Source: Neisseriaceae bacterium (GTDB taxonomy: Bacteria; Pseudomonadota; Gammaproteobacteria; Burkholderiales; Neisseriaceae). From it: a DNA stretch of 15,726 nt. The translations under genes and the position numbers were made by a program. The stretch spans positions 1 to 15,726 of the forward strand of contig JASLBZ010000071.1 in assembly GCA_030146285.1 (NCBI GenBank), read 5' to 3'. Positions within the stretch are counted from its first letter, which is position 1; each line of letters begins with the position of its first letter. Below, in pieces: positions 1-8,536 of this stretch. The notes beneath the pieces are model-generated. The model saw only the letters and a program-made list of their open reading frames with translations, made no database searches and was not told where the DNA came from.

Positions 1-934
1 CACCAGCAAATTCTTCTAAACCACGCTGAATGGCATCAACGCTCACACCGCATTCTAATGCCACGCCCACGGTTGCCAATGCATTAAGAACATTGTGGCG
101 TCCTGGAATATTCAAAGTCACGCTAAAGGGTTCTAAATCATGGTTTTTCACATGTACCACAAACCGCATTTGCGAACCACAAGCTTCTAAATCAGTTGCA
201 TAAATATCGGCGTCATCGGTTAAACCGTAAGTCACAAAAGGTTTATTGATGGCCGGAACAATATCACGCACATGATCACTGTCGATGCACAAAAATGCTT
301 TGCCGTAAAATGGCATGCGGTGTACAAAATCAACAAAAGCTTGATGCAATTTTTCAACACTGTGATCATATGTTTCCATATGATCAGTATCAATATTGGT
401 AATCACGGTAAACAGGGGTGACAAATACAAGAACGACGCATCAGACTCATCTGCTTCTGCCACAATGTATTCACCGTAACCTAGCTTGGCATTTGCTCCT
501 GCTGCTGTTAAGCGCCCACCAATCACAAAAGTGGGGTCCAATTCTGCTGCTGCCAAAACAGAAGCAGTTAGACTTGTTGTTGTGGTCTTACCATGCGTTC
601 CACCAATGGCAATGCCTTGACGAAAACGCATCAACTCAGCCAACATCATCGCACGTGGAATCACAGGGATTTTTTGCTCGGCTGCCGCAATCACTTCTGG
701 GTTGCCCGCTTGAATGGCCGTTGAGGTCACCACAACATCAGCGCCAACAATATTGTCTTTTTCATGGGCACGATAAATCTCAATGCCCAAACTGGTTAAA
801 TGCTTGGTACTGGCACTGATTGATTGATCCGATCCACTGACTTTATAACCAAGATTATGCAAAACCTCGGCAATACCGCACATACCCGAACCACCAATAC
901 CAACAAAATGAATGTGTTTTACTCGACTTTTCAT
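1..934 (-). CDS. murC: UDP-N-acetylmuramate--L-alanine ligase MurC (3' part cut by window edge)
   Basis: ATP-dependent cytoplasmic ligase that adds L-alanine to UDP-MurNAc, the first step of stem-peptide synthesis. I translated the first 311 residues by hand. They show an N-terminal Rossmann-type loop (GIGGSGM, residues 12-18), the Mur-ligase ATP loop GTHGKTTT (112-119), EADESDASF (about 160-168), TNIDTDHMETY (179-189), FVHRMPFYG (about 203-211) and PGRHNVLNALA (277-287). This is the MurC signature series, and the family is usually about 460-490 residues, so roughly the last third is missing to the left. The ATG at 934 follows a GGAAAG Shine-Dalgarno sequence and lies 21 bases after the murG stop. 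Last gene of the dcw operon visible here. No frameshift seen. Confidence 0.96.
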   Translation of the reverse strand, partial: MKSRVKHIHFVGIGGSGMCGIAEVLHNLGYKVSGSDQSISASTKHLTSLGIEIYRAHEKDNIVGADVVVTSTAIQAGNPEVIAAAEQKIPVIPRAMMLAELMRFRQGIAIGGTHGKTTTTSLTASVLAAAELDPTFVIGGRLTAAGANAKLGYGEYIVAEADESDASFLYLSPLFTVITNIDTDHMETYDHSVEKLHQAFVDFVHRMPFYGKAFLCIDSDHVRDIVPAINKPFVTYGLTDDADIYATDLEACGSQMRFVVHVKNHDLEPFSVTLNIPGRHNVLNALATVGVALECGVSVDAIQRGLEEFAG

Positions 935-955
935 ATAACTTTCCAAGCAACCTAA

Positions 956-2020
956 TTAGCAGGTTGCCAATACAATCTGCGCTACTTTTTGTGCTGAATC
1001 GGGCAATGCCAGTTTTTTTGCATTGCTCGCCCACTCTAAACATTTTTGTCTGTCCACATCTTGAATTAACTGAGCCAAATGGCTGGCGGTTAACTCCGGT
1101 TGTGGCACACTTAAGGCTGCCTGACCTTTAACCAAATACTGTGCGTTCAAACTTTGGTGGTCATCCACTGCAGCAGGGTATGGCACTAAAAATCCGCCCA
1201 ATCCAGCAGCTGCCAGTTCTGAAACGGTTAATGCACCGGCACGGCAAATCACAAAATCTGCATCCGAATACGCCGCCACCATGTCATCAACAAACTCGAT
1301 GCAATGCCCATCGACGCCAGCCTTGGCATAATTGGCCTGTAACTCTTCTAATTTTCCACGTCCTGATTGGTGCACCACCTCTGGGCGCATGGATTCAGGA
1401 ATCAAAGCCAAAGCAGCTGGTACGGTATCATTGAAGATTTTTGCTCCCAAACTGCCACCAACAACCAATAATTTCAATCGGCTTGTGCGTCCTTCAAAAC
1501 GCACTTTTGGGTCATTCATGTTGGCAATGTCTTGTCGAACAGGATTGCCGACCAAACCATCTTTGGCTGGTAAAACATCAGGAAATGCATACAAAGTTCG
1601 GTTGGCGAACTTGGCCAGTGCCTTATTTGACAAACCAGCAACAGCATTTTGCTCATGAATAATTAATGGCACACCACTGAGTTTTGCTGCCATACCACCT
1701 GGGAAGGTCACAAAACCACCAAAACCGATGACTGCATCAATTTTGTGCTTTTTAATGATGCCTCTGGCTGCGTTCACCGTTTTTAACAACGTCATGGGCA
1801 ACAATAACTTTCGTTTCAGTCCATTGCCACGTACCCCTTTGATGCTTAACACCTCCAAAGGAATGCCTGTGGGTGGGATGATTCGGGTTTCCATTGCACC
1901 TTCAGAACCCAACCACACAATCTTATGTCCTTCACTTTCCAAAGAACGAGCCACTGCCAAAGCAGGGAAAATGTGACCGCCAGTACCACCGGCCATCACC
2001 AAAAATGTCTTCGCCATCAT
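956..2020 (-). CDS. murG: Undecaprenyldiphospho-muramoylpentapeptide beta-N-acetylglucosaminyltransferase MurG
   Basis: Peripheral inner-membrane glycosyltransferase that transfers GlcNAc from UDP-GlcNAc to lipid I to give lipid II. At 354 residues it matches the family length (E. coli 355). The N-terminal glycine loop GGTGGHIFPALAVA is at residues 11-24, a second glycine-rich segment GFGGFVTFPGG at 99-109, the HEQNAVAG motif at about 122-129, and the C-terminal donor site VGGSLGA at 187-193. RAGALTVSE (about 260-268) and YPAAVDDHQ (281-289) contact the nucleotide sugar in known structures. The ATG at 2020 overlaps the ftsW stop by 4 bases (ATGA), with AAGG about 10 bases upstream. A second ATG follows immediately at 2017 and could also be used. 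Confidence 0.97.
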   Translation of the reverse strand: MMAKTFLVMAGGTGGHIFPALAVARSLESEGHKIVWLGSEGAMETRIIPPTGIPLEVLSIKGVRGNGLKRKLLLPMTLLKTVNAARGIIKKHKIDAVIGFGGFVTFPGGMAAKLSGVPLIIHEQNAVAGLSNKALAKFANRTLYAFPDVLPAKDGLVGNPVRQDIANMNDPKVRFEGRTSRLKLLVVGGSLGAKIFNDTVPAALALIPESMRPEVVHQSGRGKLEELQANYAKAGVDGHCIEFVDDMVAAYSDADFVICRAGALTVSELAAAGLGGFLVPYPAAVDDHQSLNAQYLVKGQAALSVPQPELTASHLAQLIQDVDRQKCLEWASNAKKLALPDSAQKVAQIVLATC

Positions 2021-3180
2021 ATCGGGTAACCTTGCATTTTACGTCTATTTTCATAATCAATGCGCACTAAAATGGCCATACAAGCCAACATCACAATCAC
2101 AGCTGAGCCACCATATGACATCAAGGGCAGTGTTAAACCTTTTGTGGGTAACAAGCCTAAATTCACACCCATATTAAAAAAGGTCTGAATGCCAAGCCAA
2201 AGTGCAATGCCTTTGGCCGTAAATGCAGAAAAATACAGCTCCAAATCACGCGCTTGTTTGCCAATGGAAAAAGCACGCAACATAATCCAAACATACGCAC
2301 CCATTAACACCATCATGCCAACAAAACCAAACTCTTCTGAAATCACAGCCAAAATAAAGTCAGTATGGGCTTCTGGCAAATAAAAACGTTTTTCTAAGCT
2401 AGCCCCCAGCCCCACGCCAAACCACTCACCTCTTGCCACAGCCATCAATGAGTGTGTGAGCTGATAGCCTTTACCCAAAGGGTCATCCCAAGGGTCCATA
2501 AAAGCAGCTACCCGTGCCATGCGGTAAGGCTCCATCATGATTAAGCCCACCATGCCTGCCGCACCAACACCAACCACAACCAAAAACCACTTCATGGGTA
2601 GGCCACCTAAAAATAACAGGCCCACAGAAACCATCACCACAATCACAAATGAACCAAAATCAGGTTCTTTCATGATTAAAAACAAACCACCGACAATCGG
2701 CAATGCCACAAACCACACCTTTTTTAACTGGGTTAAAATCGCTTCACGGCGGGTTAAAAAGCTGGCCAAATACAAAATCACGGCAATCTTAAAAAACTCA
2801 GTAGGCTGAATATTAATGGGACCCAAGTGAATCCAGCGCTTCGCGCCATTGATTTCTCGCCCCACAGCCAATACTGCAAACAACATCACATAACTAAAAA
2901 TCAACAACCACGGGGTCAGTTTTAGCCAGACTCGCATGGGCACTTTGCTGACAATATAAGCACCCACCCCACCAATGCTCACAAACACCACTTGGCGAAT
3001 CAGGAAGAAAAACTCATTGTCGTTTTCATACCTAGCATTGGCAATAGAGGCAGAGTAAATCATAATCAAGCTAAATGCCGTCATCAAGACCACAACCCAA
3101 ATCAAGTTCATGTCATATTGGGTTCCGTCTTTTAGAATCTTGCGATCTAAAAACTTACTGGCACTTCGTTTCATGTTCAT
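2017..3180 (-). CDS. ftsW: Septal peptidoglycan glycosyltransferase FtsW (SEDS family)
   Basis: Polytopic inner-membrane SEDS protein that polymerises lipid II at the division site, working with FtsI. It has 387 residues, a charged cytoplasmic N-terminus ending in an NLIWV segment, and about ten hydrophobic segments. SEDS features include EINGAKRWIHLGPINIQPTE, EPDFGS, the extracellular HTDFILAVISEEFGF segment, and the C-terminal GVNLGLLPTKGLTLP...SYGGS block. It sits between murD and murG, with 4-base ATGA overlaps on both sides, as in E. coli. RodA is the close paralogue, but the dcw location and neighbours favour FtsW. The ATG at 3180 (MNMK) has a GGCGGA sequence upstream, and the ATG two codons later is an alternative start. 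Confidence 0.96.
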   Translation of the reverse strand: MNMKRSASKFLDRKILKDGTQYDMNLIWVVVLMTAFSLIMIYSASIANARYENDNEFFFLIRQVVFVSIGGVGAYIVSKVPMRVWLKLTPWLLIFSYVMLFAVLAVGREINGAKRWIHLGPINIQPTEFFKIAVILYLASFLTRREAILTQLKKVWFVALPIVGGLFLIMKEPDFGSFVIVVMVSVGLLFLGGLPMKWFLVVVGVGAAGMVGLIMMEPYRMARVAAFMDPWDDPLGKGYQLTHSLMAVARGEWFGVGLGASLEKRFYLPEAHTDFILAVISEEFGFVGMMVLMGAYVWIMLRAFSIGKQARDLELYFSAFTAKGIALWLGIQTFFNMGVNLGLLPTKGLTLPLMSYGGSAVIVMLACMAILVRIDYENRRKMQGYPI

Positions 3181-4532
3181 GAAGCGGATTCCGCCAATTT
3201 TTCATAACACTCAATAAACACTTGAGCGCGATGCGAGTAACCATTAAACATATCCCAACTTGCACAGGCAGGACTTAGCAATACAATATCATTATTTTGG
3301 GCATTCTCATATGCCATTTTAACGGCTTCATCCATGCTAGATGCCTGTAACACAGGAATACTTAACCCTGACAACTGCTTGGTAATGATCGGGGCATCTT
3401 CGCCGATTAAAACCACAGCTCGTGCTTTTCCTTCTAAAGACTTTGCCAACGGTGAAAAATCTTGTCCTTTACCAACGCCACCTGCGATTAAAACAATGGG
3501 TTCTGGCAAACCGGCAATGGCTGCACAGGTTGCACCCACATTGGTACCTTTGGAGTCATCAATAAATTGGATGCCTTGAATCTGCCCAATCAATTCCACC
3601 CGATGTGGCAAACCTTCAAAGCTCATCACATGTTCAAGCAAACGTTCACGCTCCAACCCAATGGCCTCACACATGGCAATAGCAACCATCACATTGGCAG
3701 CATTGTGCGTGCCTTGTATCGGCAAACGGCTAAGTGCGCATAAATTTTCTTGTTTTGCCAATAAAGTTTGTGTCGCGGCATCCATCCAAAAATCAGTTTC
3801 ATGCTGCAAAGAAAACCATTTAACTTCACGCTCTGGTCGCTTCATCGCTCTACAAAACACATCATCATGGTTCAGAACTTGTACGCCCGTACCTTTAAAA
3901 ATACGGTCTTTGCTGTGTGCATAATCCAATAAATCATCGTAGCGATCCAAATGGTCTTCTGAAATATTCAAAACCGTCGCCACATCCGCATTCAGGCTTT
4001 CAGTGGTGTCCAATTGAAAACTAGACAACTCCAAGACCCAAACATCTGGCAGCTCTTGTTGCTCGTGCTTTTGCCATGCACTTAACACAGGCAAGCCAAT
4101 ATTGCCCGCCACTTCTGTTTTCAAACCCATTTTTCGGCATAAGTGCCCAACCAAGCTGGTGACAGTGGTTTTGCCGTTAGACCCAGTGATGGCAATGACT
4201 TGGCTGTCGGTTTTTGCCACCAATTGTGCAAAAATTTCAACATCGCCCCAAACACGGCCACCATTGGCCTGAAAAGCGCGAATGGCGTCATCATGGGTGG
4301 GAATGCCAGGACTCACTGCCAATACAGCATACTCAGCACTTAAAACATCTTTCAGGTTGCCTTCAAAACAAATCACATCAGGAAACTCTGCTGCCAATAG
4401 TGACTTCCTATCATCAGACAGGTGTTCATCAAAACCAAAAACCTGAGCGTGATTGGCCACAAAAAAGCGCAACAGTGAAAAACCTGTTTCACCTAAGCCG
4501 GCAACCAATACTTTTTTATTCTGCCAAGTCAT
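3177..4532 (-). CDS. murD: UDP-N-acetylmuramoyl-L-alanine--D-glutamate ligase MurD
   Basis: Cytoplasmic ATP-dependent ligase that adds D-glutamate to UDP-MurNAc-L-Ala. Residue positions are for the 451-residue form. It shows VLVAGLGETGFS at the N-terminus (UDP-substrate domain), the ATP loop TGSNGKTT (116-123), ELSSFQLD (about 168-175), SEDHLDRY (191-198) and a C-terminal domain with DDSKGTN. I chose the ATG at 4532. It has GGAG nine bases upstream and gives a normal N-terminus, whereas the longer in-frame start at 4547 is a GTG with no Shine-Dalgarno sequence. The gap after mraY is 41 bases, the widest inside this operon. The stop overlaps the ftsW start (ATGA). Confidence 0.96.
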   Translation of the reverse strand: MTWQNKKVLVAGLGETGFSLLRFFVANHAQVFGFDEHLSDDRKSLLAAEFPDVICFEGNLKDVLSAEYAVLAVSPGIPTHDDAIRAFQANGGRVWGDVEIFAQLVAKTDSQVIAITGSNGKTTVTSLVGHLCRKMGLKTEVAGNIGLPVLSAWQKHEQQELPDVWVLELSSFQLDTTESLNADVATVLNISEDHLDRYDDLLDYAHSKDRIFKGTGVQVLNHDDVFCRAMKRPEREVKWFSLQHETDFWMDAATQTLLAKQENLCALSRLPIQGTHNAANVMVAIAMCEAIGLERERLLEHVMSFEGLPHRVELIGQIQGIQFIDDSKGTNVGATCAAIAGLPEPIVLIAGGVGKGQDFSPLAKSLEGKARAVVLIGEDAPIITKQLSGLSIPVLQASSMDEAVKMAYENAQNNDIVLLSPACASWDMFNGYSHRAQVFIECYEKLAESAS

Positions 4533-4573
4533 GCTGTATTGCTCCACGTATTTTTAAACGTTTTAAGAGTGTA

Positions 4574-5659
4574 TTAACGTATTTTCAATGATGCCAAACC
4601 AATTAGCACCAAAATCATGGTGATAATCCAAAAACGAACCACCACCTGGGTTTCTTTCCAGCCTTTTTCTTCAAAATGGTGGTGAATAGGTGCCATTAAG
4701 AAAATGCGCTTTTTACGGGTTTTGTACGAACCCACTTGCAGCATTACTGACAAGGCTTCCACCACAAACAAACCACCCATAATGAACAAAACAATTTCTT
4801 GGCGCACAATCACAGCAATCGTACCCAGCACCGCACCCAAAGCCAACGCACCCACATCGCCCATAAACACTTGCGCAGGATAGGCGTTAAACCATAAGAA
4901 ACCCAAACAAGCACCACAAATGGCGGCACAGAAAATCACCACTTCATTGGCGCCGGGAATATGTGGTAATTGCAAATAATGTGCAAATGTTGCGTGACCA
5001 CTAGCATAAGCAAAAATGGCCAAACCAGCTGCAACCAACACCACAGGAAAAGCGGCTAAGCCATCCAAACCATCGGTTAAGTTAACCGCATTCGATGTGC
5101 CCACAATCACCAAGTACGTTAAAATAATAAAGCCAATGCCACCTAATGGGTAAGCCACAAATTTAAAAAATGGAACAATTAATTCAGTTGAAGCAGGCAG
5201 TTTAGCGGTATACAGCAAGAAAAATCCTGCCAACAATGCAATGGCCGATTGCCACACCATCTTGAATTTAGCAGAAACACCATTGGGGTCTTTGTAGACC
5301 ACTTTGCGCCAATCGTCATAAAAACCCAAAGCGCCCGTTCCCAGCATCACCGCTAACAAAATCCAGATAAATGGATTGGCTAAATTACCCCACAATAAAA
5401 CCGTGACAGTAATCGAAGTTAAAATCAACGATCCACCCATGGTCGGTGTGCCTGTTTTAACCAAATGGGTTTGTGGCCCATCTTGACGAACAGATTGCCC
5501 CATTTTCAAAGCCGCTAATTTGCGAATTGTCCAAGGTCCCAATAACAAACTAAATGTCAAAGCAGTCAATGCTGCCATCACTGCACGAAAAGTCGTGTAT
5601 TGAAATACATTCCAACTGCGAAACCAGTTATCCAAAAGATCTGCTAGCAATAACAGCAT
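4574..5659 (-). CDS. mraY: Phospho-N-acetylmuramoyl-pentapeptide-transferase MraY
   Basis: Integral inner-membrane enzyme that joins phospho-MurNAc-pentapeptide to undecaprenyl phosphate, forming lipid I. It is 361 residues long (E. coli 360) with about ten membrane segments. The conserved Mg-binding and catalytic motifs are present: DDWRK with the Asp pair at 115-116, NAVNLTDGLDGLA (about 190-202), FMGDVGALALG with Asp268, and the cytoplasmic HHHFE block at 326-330. The ATG at 5659 is 3 bases after the murF stop. Its GAGG Shine-Dalgarno sequence lies inside the last codons of murF, a layout that suggests translational coupling. Confidence 0.97.
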   Translation of the reverse strand: MLLLLADLLDNWFRSWNVFQYTTFRAVMAALTALTFSLLLGPWTIRKLAALKMGQSVRQDGPQTHLVKTGTPTMGGSLILTSITVTVLLWGNLANPFIWILLAVMLGTGALGFYDDWRKVVYKDPNGVSAKFKMVWQSAIALLAGFFLLYTAKLPASTELIVPFFKFVAYPLGGIGFIILTYLVIVGTSNAVNLTDGLDGLAAFPVVLVAAGLAIFAYASGHATFAHYLQLPHIPGANEVVIFCAAICGACLGFLWFNAYPAQVFMGDVGALALGAVLGTIAVIVRQEIVLFIMGGLFVVEALSVMLQVGSYKTRKKRIFLMAPIHHHFEEKGWKETQVVVRFWIITMILVLIGLASLKIR

Positions 5660-5662
5660 TAT

Positions 5663-7030
5663 TTAAGCCTCATTTACTTTGTCTACAATGGCGGCCACGA
5701 CTTCTTCCATCTTCATGAAGCGTGAACCTTTTACCAAAACGGTTGTTTGGGCAGTCAATTGATTGCGCAATGAATCAATTAAGGCTGCCTTATCCATAAA
5801 ATGCTGTGCATTTGTGCATTGTTTCGCTGCATTCTCACTTAACTCACCCAAGAAAAATGCAATTTCAATGCCCAATTCTTGTGCATAAGCACCGACTTCA
5901 GCATGCAATTGTGGTGCTGTGTCACCCAACTCGCCCAAATCACCCATGACAAAAATTCGGGGGGCGGCAAATTGAGCCAAAACATCCAAAGCAGCTTTCA
6001 TCGAATCAGGGTTAGCATTATAAGTATCATCGATGACTTTCGCACCCAATAATCCAGATTTTAATTGCAATCGACCTTTAATATTGGCAAATTTTGCCAA
6101 TGCACGCGTAATAAATGTGGGGGCAATACCTGATTGGCTCGCCATCGCAATAGCAGCCACTGCATTTTTGATATTGTGCAGCCCCGCCACAGACAAATTC
6201 ACAGCAAATTGAGCCGTTGGAGTGACCATATCAAACTGGCTACTTAAGGCTGATAATTGAATATTTTTGGTTTGGTACTCCCCTGCTTCCAAGCCAAAAC
6301 CAATTTGGGTATGGCCAGCACAGGCAGCCTGAAACACAGCGACTTGCTCATCATCCAATGGAATAAAAGCAACGCCATCCTCTTTTAAACCGGCATAAAT
6401 TTCACTTTTGGCCTTGGCAATATCTGCCACGCCATCAAAACCACAACCAATGTGGGCACGCATAGCATTGTTAATCAAAGCAAAATCAGGCTGGGCAATG
6501 TGAGTCAAATGCGTCAGCTCGCCAAAGTGGTTCATGCCCATTTCAATCACAGCCACCTTGGTCTTATTCGTTAAACGAAGCAAGGTCAAAGGCAAACCCA
6601 AATGATTGTTAAAATTGCCTGCGGTTGCCAATACAGCTTCGTCACCATGTGCTTCACGCAAAATGGCAGCCAGCATTTCTTTGACCGTGGTTTTTCCTGA
6701 AGAACCGGTGATACCAAAGACTTGTGGGTTAACGTGATTGCGCCAAGCTTTGGCAATTGTTGCCAAAGCTTCTTCGGTATTGTCAACATGCACAACATGA
6801 CTGCCTTGGATTTCACAGGTCTTATTGACCAAAACCAAAGCTGCCCCTTGTTCGATTGCATTGGCTACAAATTGATGTCCGTCTGCTGTTTCACCAACCA
6901 GTGCAACAAACACATCATTTGCGAGTACTTGACGAGTATCGATGCGAAATTCACCCACTACACCATTAGGACGGTTTAATTCAAGTCCCAAAGCTTGGTA
7001 AATAAATGCCAAGTCTAATTGCTGTACCAT
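5663..7030 (-). CDS. murF: UDP-N-acetylmuramoyl-tripeptide--D-alanyl-D-alanine ligase MurF
   Basis: Cytoplasmic ligase that adds the D-Ala-D-Ala dipeptide to UDP-MurNAc-tripeptide, completing the pentapeptide that MraY uses. It has 455 residues in the usual three Mur-ligase domains. These carry DTRQV...DVFVALVGE at the N-terminus, the ATP loop GSSGKTT (109-115), GMNHFGE (about 165-171), the DDTYNANPDS motif (334-343) and VMGDLGELG in the C-terminal domain. The ATG at 7030 is 3 bases after the murE stop, with AAAGG inside the end of murE. MurE and MurF share the fold, but DTYNANP is a MurF signature and the gene order agrees. Confidence 0.97.
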   Translation of the reverse strand: MVQQLDLAFIYQALGLELNRPNGVVGEFRIDTRQVLANDVFVALVGETADGHQFVANAIEQGAALVLVNKTCEIQGSHVVHVDNTEEALATIAKAWRNHVNPQVFGITGSSGKTTVKEMLAAILREAHGDEAVLATAGNFNNHLGLPLTLLRLTNKTKVAVIEMGMNHFGELTHLTHIAQPDFALINNAMRAHIGCGFDGVADIAKAKSEIYAGLKEDGVAFIPLDDEQVAVFQAACAGHTQIGFGLEAGEYQTKNIQLSALSSQFDMVTPTAQFAVNLSVAGLHNIKNAVAAIAMASQSGIAPTFITRALAKFANIKGRLQLKSGLLGAKVIDDTYNANPDSMKAALDVLAQFAAPRIFVMGDLGELGDTAPQLHAEVGAYAQELGIEIAFFLGELSENAAKQCTNAQHFMDKAALIDSLRNQLTAQTTVLVKGSRFMKMEEVVAAIVDKVNEA

Positions 7031-7033
7031 GTT

Positions 7034-8515
7034 CTATGCCTTTCTGGCGTTCAATGCATCGGCTGCGATTTCAAAATCAGAAAAATGGTGCTTCACACCC
7101 ATGACGTCTTGATAAGTCTCATGTCCTTTGCCCGCAATCAGAATAATATCATTCGATTTTGCATGAGCAATGGCATATTCAATCGCTTTTTTGCGATCCA
7201 CTTCAACTTGTTCTGGATTTTCCAGTGCAGGTAAAATGTCCGCCATAATATCACTGGGCACTTCAAGGCGAGGATTGTCACTGGTGAGCACCACTTTATC
7301 GGCAAACTCAGTTGCCGAAGCACCCATCAATGGGCGCTTACCGCGGTCACGATTACCACCACAACCAAACACGCACCACAACTGGCTATCCGCCTCTTTG
7401 ACTTCTTGCAAGGTGCTCAATGCTTTTTCCAAAGCATCTGATGTGTGCGCATAGTCCACCACCACCAAAGGCTTACCCTGTGTGCGAATACAATCCATAC
7501 GGCCTGTGGCAGGTTTGATTTGTGCCAATACCCGTGCCACATCAGCCAAAGCGTAACCTTCGGCACACAAAACGGCCAAAGTGGCTGCCATGTTTTGTGC
7601 ATTAAATCGGCCCAATAAAGCAGTAGTCACATTGGCTACGCCCCATGGGGTTTGGAATTCAATATTGGTTTCGGTTAAATTGGCTTGAAAATGACGAATA
7701 CAAACGTCAGCACCCTCACCAAAACCATAAGACAACACATTTAGATTAGGCTGATTTTGACGCAAGTCACCAATCAATTGTGCGCCAAACGCATCATCGA
7801 TATTAATCACAGCATGCTTCAAACCTTGCCAATAAAACAAACGGCTTTTAATTTGACCATAACTGGCCATATCACCATGGTAATCCAAATGATCTCGAGT
7901 CAAATTGGTGAAAACAGCGCTGCTAAAGCTCATGCCATTCACACGCGCCTGATCCAGCCCATGGCTAGAAACCTCCATCGCAACCGCTTTTGCACCTGCT
8001 TTTAAAAAGTCAGCACAAAAATGAGCAATGGTAATGGCATCTAATGTGGTCTGTGGACTTTCAATTAAATTGTCTAGAAAACCATTGCCCACCGTGCCCA
8101 TCACAGCACAAGGTGTATCCAACAAATCCAAAGCCTGTGCTAGCCACTGACTGATCGATGTTTTGCCATTGGTGCCGGTAATGCCAATGCTTAATAAGTT
8201 TTGGCTTGGGTGGTTTAGCAATTGCGCTGCGACAATACCCGCTTGCTCACGCAAGTTAGCAATACCAACATTGGGTACTTTCCAGTGCTCTTGCCACACA
8301 AAATTACCATCATTTTCCCAGATAACACCGGATGCACCATGGGTGATGGCTGATTCAATGTATTGGCGTCCATCGGTGAATCCACCCTGAAAAGCCACGA
8401 AAACATCCCCAGCCTGAATTGAACGACTGTCTGAAGTGAGACGAGCACCTAGAAAAGGCGCTGCCGCCAAGGATGAAAAATCAATTGGCGGCAATGGTGT
8501 AAGTTGACTATGCAT
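7034..8515 (-). CDS. murE: UDP-N-acetylmuramoyl-L-alanyl-D-glutamate--2,6-diaminopimelate ligase MurE
   Basis: Cytoplasmic ligase that adds the third stem-peptide residue. The DNPR motif at residues 413-416 (followed by LE) is diagnostic for meso-diaminopimelate rather than lysine, so this is a Gram-negative-type wall. Other motifs are the ATP loop GTNGKTS (114-120), EVSSHGLDQAR (181-191), NLTRDHLDYHG (204-214), the KSRLF segment holding the carbamylated lysine (K223), VDYAHTSDALEKAL (353-366) and FGCGGNRDRGKRP (383-395). It is 493 residues long, the usual size. The ATG at 8515 follows the ftsI stop by 21 bases, and I see no convincing Shine-Dalgarno sequence in that gap. Confidence 0.97.
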   Translation of the reverse strand: MHSQLTPLPPIDFSSLAAAPFLGARLTSDSRSIQAGDVFVAFQGGFTDGRQYIESAITHGASGVIWENDGNFVWQEHWKVPNVGIANLREQAGIVAAQLLNHPSQNLLSIGITGTNGKTSISQWLAQALDLLDTPCAVMGTVGNGFLDNLIESPQTTLDAITIAHFCADFLKAGAKAVAMEVSSHGLDQARVNGMSFSSAVFTNLTRDHLDYHGDMASYGQIKSRLFYWQGLKHAVINIDDAFGAQLIGDLRQNQPNLNVLSYGFGEGADVCIRHFQANLTETNIEFQTPWGVANVTTALLGRFNAQNMAATLAVLCAEGYALADVARVLAQIKPATGRMDCIRTQGKPLVVVDYAHTSDALEKALSTLQEVKEADSQLWCVFGCGGNRDRGKRPLMGASATEFADKVVLTSDNPRLEVPSDIMADILPALENPEQVEVDRKKAIEYAIAHAKSNDIILIAGKGHETYQDVMGVKHHFSDFEIAADALNARKA

Positions 8516-8536
8516 ATGTTTTCTAACAATTAAATA

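Noticed and set aside
418..819. Open frame of 133 codons on the plus strand
   Set aside because: It lies entirely opposite murC, whose motifs are continuous. Its translation is low-complexity, rich in His, Gln and Leu, as expected of an antisense shadow.
4533..4547. GTG start giving MurD five more residues
   Set aside because: It has no Shine-Dalgarno sequence, while the ATG at 4532 has GGAG at good spacing that lies within this stretch.
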